Shown here piece after piece: positions 61,564-64,000 of a stretch of DNA of 64,000 nucleotides. This DNA is from Cellulomonas sp. P24 (lineage in GTDB: Bacteria; Actinomycetota; Actinomycetes; Actinomycetales; Cellulomonadaceae). The translations under genes were made by a program, and so were the position numbers. Position 1 is the stretch's first letter. The number at the start of each line of letters is the position of its first letter. The notes under the pieces were generated by a model. It was not told the DNA's origin and did no database searches. It saw only the letters and a program-made list of their open reading frames with translations. The DNA is taken from positions 1,240,001 through 1,304,000 of the forward strand of contig NZ_JAJDFX010000002.1 of assembly GCF_024704385.1 (NCBI RefSeq). The letters are read 5' to 3'.

Positions 61564-62501
61564 GCCTCAACGCTCTGCTGGCGTGGCCGTTGATTGCCGG
61601 CGCGGCGTTGGGACTGGCCGGTCCACGCCTAGGACGCGCGCTCCCTCCGGCGGTCGCGGTGCGGCTGCTGACGACCGCCGCCCTGGTCAGCGCCCTGGCA
61701 ACCGGCTTCGCCCTTGCGGTCGCAGCGTTCGCCGCGCTCGCCCAGGTCCCGTTCGTCAGCGCCCTGGGTCACTGGTCGGTCACCGTCCTGGACACCGGGC
61801 CGCACGTCCCCGCGACCGCTGGCGTGCTCGCGGGAGCGACGGTGACCGCCCTGGCCCTCGCGGCCGCGATGCGCGCCCTACGCGGCGGGCGCGAGCTCGT
61901 CACCGCCGCACTCATCTGCCGAGACCTGGACGACGCGGGAGGCGGGCTCGTGGTCCTCGACGACGAGCACCCCGACGCCTACGCCCTTCCCGGCGTCCGC
62001 GGACGCATCGTGGTCTCCACCGCCATGCTGCACGCCCTTTCGGCCGACGAGCGACGGGTCCTGCTCGCCCACGAAGCCGCTCACCTGGCCCACGGCCACC
62101 ACCTCTACATCCAGGTCGCCGAGCTCGCGGCAGCCGCGAACCCCCTGCTGCGACCCGTCGCCCGCGCGATCGCCGCCGCGGTCGAACGCGACGCGGACGA
62201 GATTGCCGCTACCGAGGTCGCCGACCGCCGACTGGCAGCACGCGCCCTGGCGCGCGCTGGCATGGCGCGCGCATCGGTCCCCACCCACCCCCGCACCCTG
62301 GCCGGAGCACTTGGCGCCACCGACGCGGACGTCGTCACCCGCGCCCGAGCCCTGCTCGCACCACCTCCCCCACACCGGCGCATCCTCGCGGCGCTCGTGA
62401 CCGCCATGATCCTGGCCACCAGCGCAGTCTCCCTGGCCACCGCCAAGCAGACCGAACGACGATTCGAAACCGCCCAGGCCAGCTACACCCGGCACACCTG
62501 A
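61560..62501 (+). CDS. M56-family (BlaR1-like) membrane metallopeptidase
   Basis: The 313-residue protein has three membrane spans (from LLAWPLIAGAALGLAG), then a cytoplasmic zinc peptidase domain with VVSTAMLHALSADERRVLLA and the motif HEAAHLAHGHH, a Glu in VERDADEIAATE, and a last span (ILAALVTAMILATSAVSLAT). It lacks the penicillin-binding sensor of BlaR1. With the BlaI-type repressor it forms the common actinobacterial BlaI-M56 pair, thought to cut the repressor on a signal, possibly copper here. The ATG overlaps the repressor stop. Confidence 0.92.
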   Translation: MSLNALLAWPLIAGAALGLAGPRLGRALPPAVAVRLLTTAALVSALATGFALAVAAFAALAQVPFVSALGHWSVTVLDTGPHVPATAGVLAGATVTALALAAAMRALRGGRELVTAALICRDLDDAGGGLVVLDDEHPDAYALPGVRGRIVVSTAMLHALSADERRVLLAHEAAHLAHGHHLYIQVAELAAAANPLLRPVARAIAAAVERDADEIAATEVADRRLAARALARAGMARASVPTHPRTLAGALGATDADVVTRARALLAPPPPHRRILAALVTAMILATSAVSLATAKQTERRFETAQASYTRHT

Positions 62502-62691
62502 CACCCACCGCACACCCCCGCAGGCGAGAACCGTGATGCCTCGTTGACGCACGACACATCACGGGCGCGGTCTGCCGGGCATCGCGAGGGGGCGGCGGGA
62601 CTCATACGGCGCGCGCGAGCCTGCGCAGTGAAGTCGACAGGTCCCTACGCGCCTCGAGCGGTCCAAACCGTTGCCAACAGCCTCGAGACCA

Positions 62692-62707
62692 TGAAGATTC
62701 CCTGAAG
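62692..62707. promoter_or_regulatory. Direct repeats upstream of the cop operon
   Basis: TGAAGATTC (62692-62700) and TGAAGTTCT (62703-62711) are half-sites 11 bases apart, the spacing usual for OmpR-family response regulators. They lie about 130 bases upstream of copZ in a 338-bp gap that has no gene. No response-regulator gene is in view, so the regulator is unknown. Confidence 0.35.
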
Positions 62708-62839
62708 TTCTCCGCCGCTCGTCGCTCTTCGCTCGATCGGTGCCGCGCCGGGGCCTAACGTCGTGCGAGTCGCGGCGCCGAGGGGACACGAGGTCGCCGA
62801 GGTGTCAGGATCCACGATCGTCGACCTGGGAGACTCGCC

Positions 62840-63055
62840 TTGAACACCACCACCTATGACGTCGCCGGGATGACCTGTGGCCACTGCATCCACGCGGTGA
62901 CCGGCGAGCTCACCGCACTGGGGGGTGTGCGCGACGTGAGGGTTGACGTCCCCGCGGGCAAGGTAACCGTGCGATCCGATCGTCCACTGGACCTGGGCGT
63001 GCTGCGGACAGCGATCGACGCGGCGGGCTATGAGCTGACGGGCGTGAGCGCATGA
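62840..63055 (+). CDS. copZ: Heavy-metal-associated chaperone CopZ
   Basis: The 71-residue HMA-domain protein has the metal-binding motif GMTCGHC near residues 10-16 and the fold end AAGYEL. It carries Cu(I) in the cytoplasm and hands it to CopA. The start is TTG 62840, preceded by GGGAG; the next gene begins inside its stop codon (ATGA). It leads the cop operon. Confidence 0.93.
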   Translation: MNTTTYDVAGMTCGHCIHAVTGELTALGGVRDVRVDVPAGKVTVRSDRPLDLGVLRTAIDAAGYELTGVSA

Positions 63056-63150
63056 CACGCGGCGCAGTTGGCCGCCTCACCGCGTACGTCGCCGCTCTGG
63101 CCGTCCTGTTCGCCGCCGTCTACGCGCTCGCACGTGCGCTCCACGCCTGA
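63052..63150 (+). CDS. 32-residue single-span membrane peptide between copZ and copA
   Basis: This short frame starts at ATG 63052, overlapping the copZ TGA by three bases, and codes for a peptide with a basic start (TRGAVGRL) and one membrane helix (AYVAALAVLFAAVYALARAL). It ends 13 bases before copA. The overlap, hydrophobicity and position argue that it is translated. Its role is unknown; it may act with CopA in the membrane. Confidence 0.65.
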   Translation: MTRGAVGRLTAYVAALAVLFAAVYALARALHA

Positions 63151-63163
63151 AGGACCACCCCCG

Positions 63164-64000
63164 ATGACCAGTACCGACGCGACCGATGGCACTCCCTTCT
63201 CCGTGATCGAGCTCGTCATCGGCGGGATGACCTGCGCGTCGTGCGCGGCGCGCATCGAGAAGTCGCTCAACAGGATCGACGGCGTCAGCGCGAGCGTGAA
63301 CTACGCACTGGAGTCGGCGACGGTGCGCTACTCCGAACCGGTGAGCGTCGAGAAGCTCATCACCACGATCCAGGACGCTGGCTACACCGCCACGCGTCCG
63401 GCACTCTCCGGTGAGGCTGCCGAACCGGTCTCGGCAGCCTCACCGGGCGCGGAGGACGCCACCGACGCCCTGCGACGGCGTCTGGTGATCTCGGCTGTCC
63501 TGACCGCTCCGGTGCTGCTGCTGGCGATGGTGCCGATCGCCCAGTTCGACAACTGGCAGTGGCTGTCCTTGACCTTGGCCGCACCCGTGGTCGTGTGGGG
63601 TGCACTGCCGTTCCATCTGACGACGTGGAAGAACCTTCGCCATGCCACCGCGACCATGGACACCCTGATCTCGATGGGTGTGCTCGCAGCGTTCGGGTGG
63701 TCACTGTGGGCGCTGTTCCTCGGTGACGCCGGCGGGCCGAGCATGCGGATGGGCTTCACGTTCTTCCCCGAGCCCGGTGCAGGACGTGGTCAGATCTACC
63801 TGGAGATCGCCTCTGCGCTGACGGTGTTCATTCTGCTGGGTCGGTACTTCGAGGCCCACGCCAAGCGTCGCTCGGGGGCGGCACTGCACGCCCTTCTCGA
63901 GCTGGGCGCCAAGGACGTCGGGGTCCTGCGCCCGGGCCCGACCGGGGAGGTGGAGTCCCGGATACCGATCGACCAGCTCGGCGTCGGGATGAGGTTCGTG
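63164..64000 (+). CDS. copA: Copper-exporting P1B-type ATPase CopA, N-terminal part
   Basis: The visible 279 codons have an N-terminal HMA domain with GGMTCASCAARIEK, then the first membrane spans (RLVISAVLTAPVLLLAMVPI, LSLTLAAPVVVWGALPFH), TMDTLISMGVLAAFGWSLWA and the start of the actuator region. This is the CopA/CtpV group exporting Cu(I) or Ag(I). ATG 63164 opens the gene after the 32-residue peptide. The phosphorylation and ATP-binding domains lie beyond the window. Confidence 0.94.
   Translation, partial: MTSTDATDGTPFSVIELVIGGMTCASCAARIEKSLNRIDGVSASVNYALESATVRYSEPVSVEKLITTIQDAGYTATRPALSGEAAEPVSAASPGAEDATDALRRRLVISAVLTAPVLLLAMVPIAQFDNWQWLSLTLAAPVVVWGALPFHLTTWKNLRHATATMDTLISMGVLAAFGWSLWALFLGDAGGPSMRMGFTFFPEPGAGRGQIYLEIASALTVFILLGRYFEAHAKRRSGAALHALLELGAKDVGVLRPGPTGEVESRIPIDQLGVGMRFV

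Larger units (their letters stand above)
58590..64000. mobile_element. Left end of an integrated element carrying copper-resistance genes
   Basis: The partial tRNA-Met and its own terminator on the left, with a tyrosine integrase starting 165 bp inside, place the element to the right of 58590. It contains PAP2, BlaI/M56 and the cop genes and runs past the window end. The far boundary (intact tRNA-Met) is not seen. Extent is inferred from integrase biology. Confidence 0.65.

Noticed and set aside
1-64000. CRISPR arrays, rRNA operons, replication origin
   Set aside because: No regularly spaced repeats, rRNA sequence or DnaA-box cluster was seen on reading the window.

Overview
The window is high-GC DNA with actinobacterial gene style: GTG/TTG starts, 1-4 nt stop/start overlaps and some leaderless promoters. 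The gene families fit a Micrococcales-like organism such as Cellulomonas and relatives. That placement is inference from family content, not a computed result.

Region 1 (1-9.3 kb) is an amino-sugar/galactoside locus. A minus-strand operon carries a solute-binding protein, two CUT1 permeases, a GatZ/KbaZ-family protein, an AgaS-type SIS isomerase and a BadF-family kinase. A plus-strand set carries a DeoR repressor, a GH4 glycosidase and a PfkB kinase. Repeated TGCGCACT motifs lie in both control regions. Region 2 (9.5-20.5 kb) holds a tandem universal stress protein, an Hsp20 divergent from a heliorhodopsin, an ECF sigma/anti-sigma-like pair, a NarL-type two-component system, a fumarate-reductase-like flavoprotein, a secreted NucA/NucB-like nuclease followed by an SMI1/KNR4 protein (candidate toxin/immunity pair), and a TetR/membrane-protein pair.

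Region 3 (20.6-30.3 kb) is accessory. It has a decayed BadF-kinase pseudogene, a small secreted protein, a truncated LysR gene, a MacAB-like ABC efflux set with lipoprotein, a divergent PadR/HAAS pair, several orphan lipoproteins and membrane proteins, and two of three copies of a non-coding repeat.

Region 4 (30.5-44.8 kb) is a large catabolic locus built around a GntR/UTRA repressor. The minus operon has an aldolase-SDR fusion, a cupin, an LsrF-type protein, a class II aldolase, DhaK, DhaL and a beta-hydroxyacid dehydrogenase. The plus operon has an MtnA-like isomerase, a three-gene Rbs-type ABC importer, an MtnK-like kinase and an RbsD/FucU mutarotase. The same 13-bp palindrome sits at both operon promoters. 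The enzymes point to import, C1 phosphorylation, isomerisation to a ketose-1-phosphate and aldol cleavage to dihydroxyacetone phosphate. The mix of LsrF, DhaKL and a 5-deoxyribose/methylthioribose-type DHAP shunt is unusual, and the substrate is unknown.

Region 5 (44.8-58.6 kb) contains the third repeat copy, an IS3 remnant, a membrane GAF-GGDEF-EAL gene broken at a C8 tract and preceded by a clear c-di-GMP-I riboswitch, a complete type I Wadjet operon (jetABCD), an IS3 element with a nonsense codon in orfB, and a tyrosine-recombinase gene truncated by that IS. Region 6 (58.6-64 kb) is the left end of an integrated element. A 44-nt 3' piece of a tRNA-Met gene marks the attachment site, with an integrase just inside. 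It is followed by a PAP2 phosphatase, a BlaI-type repressor with an M56 peptidase, a CopZ chaperone, a 32-residue membrane peptide and a CopA ATPase cut by the window end.
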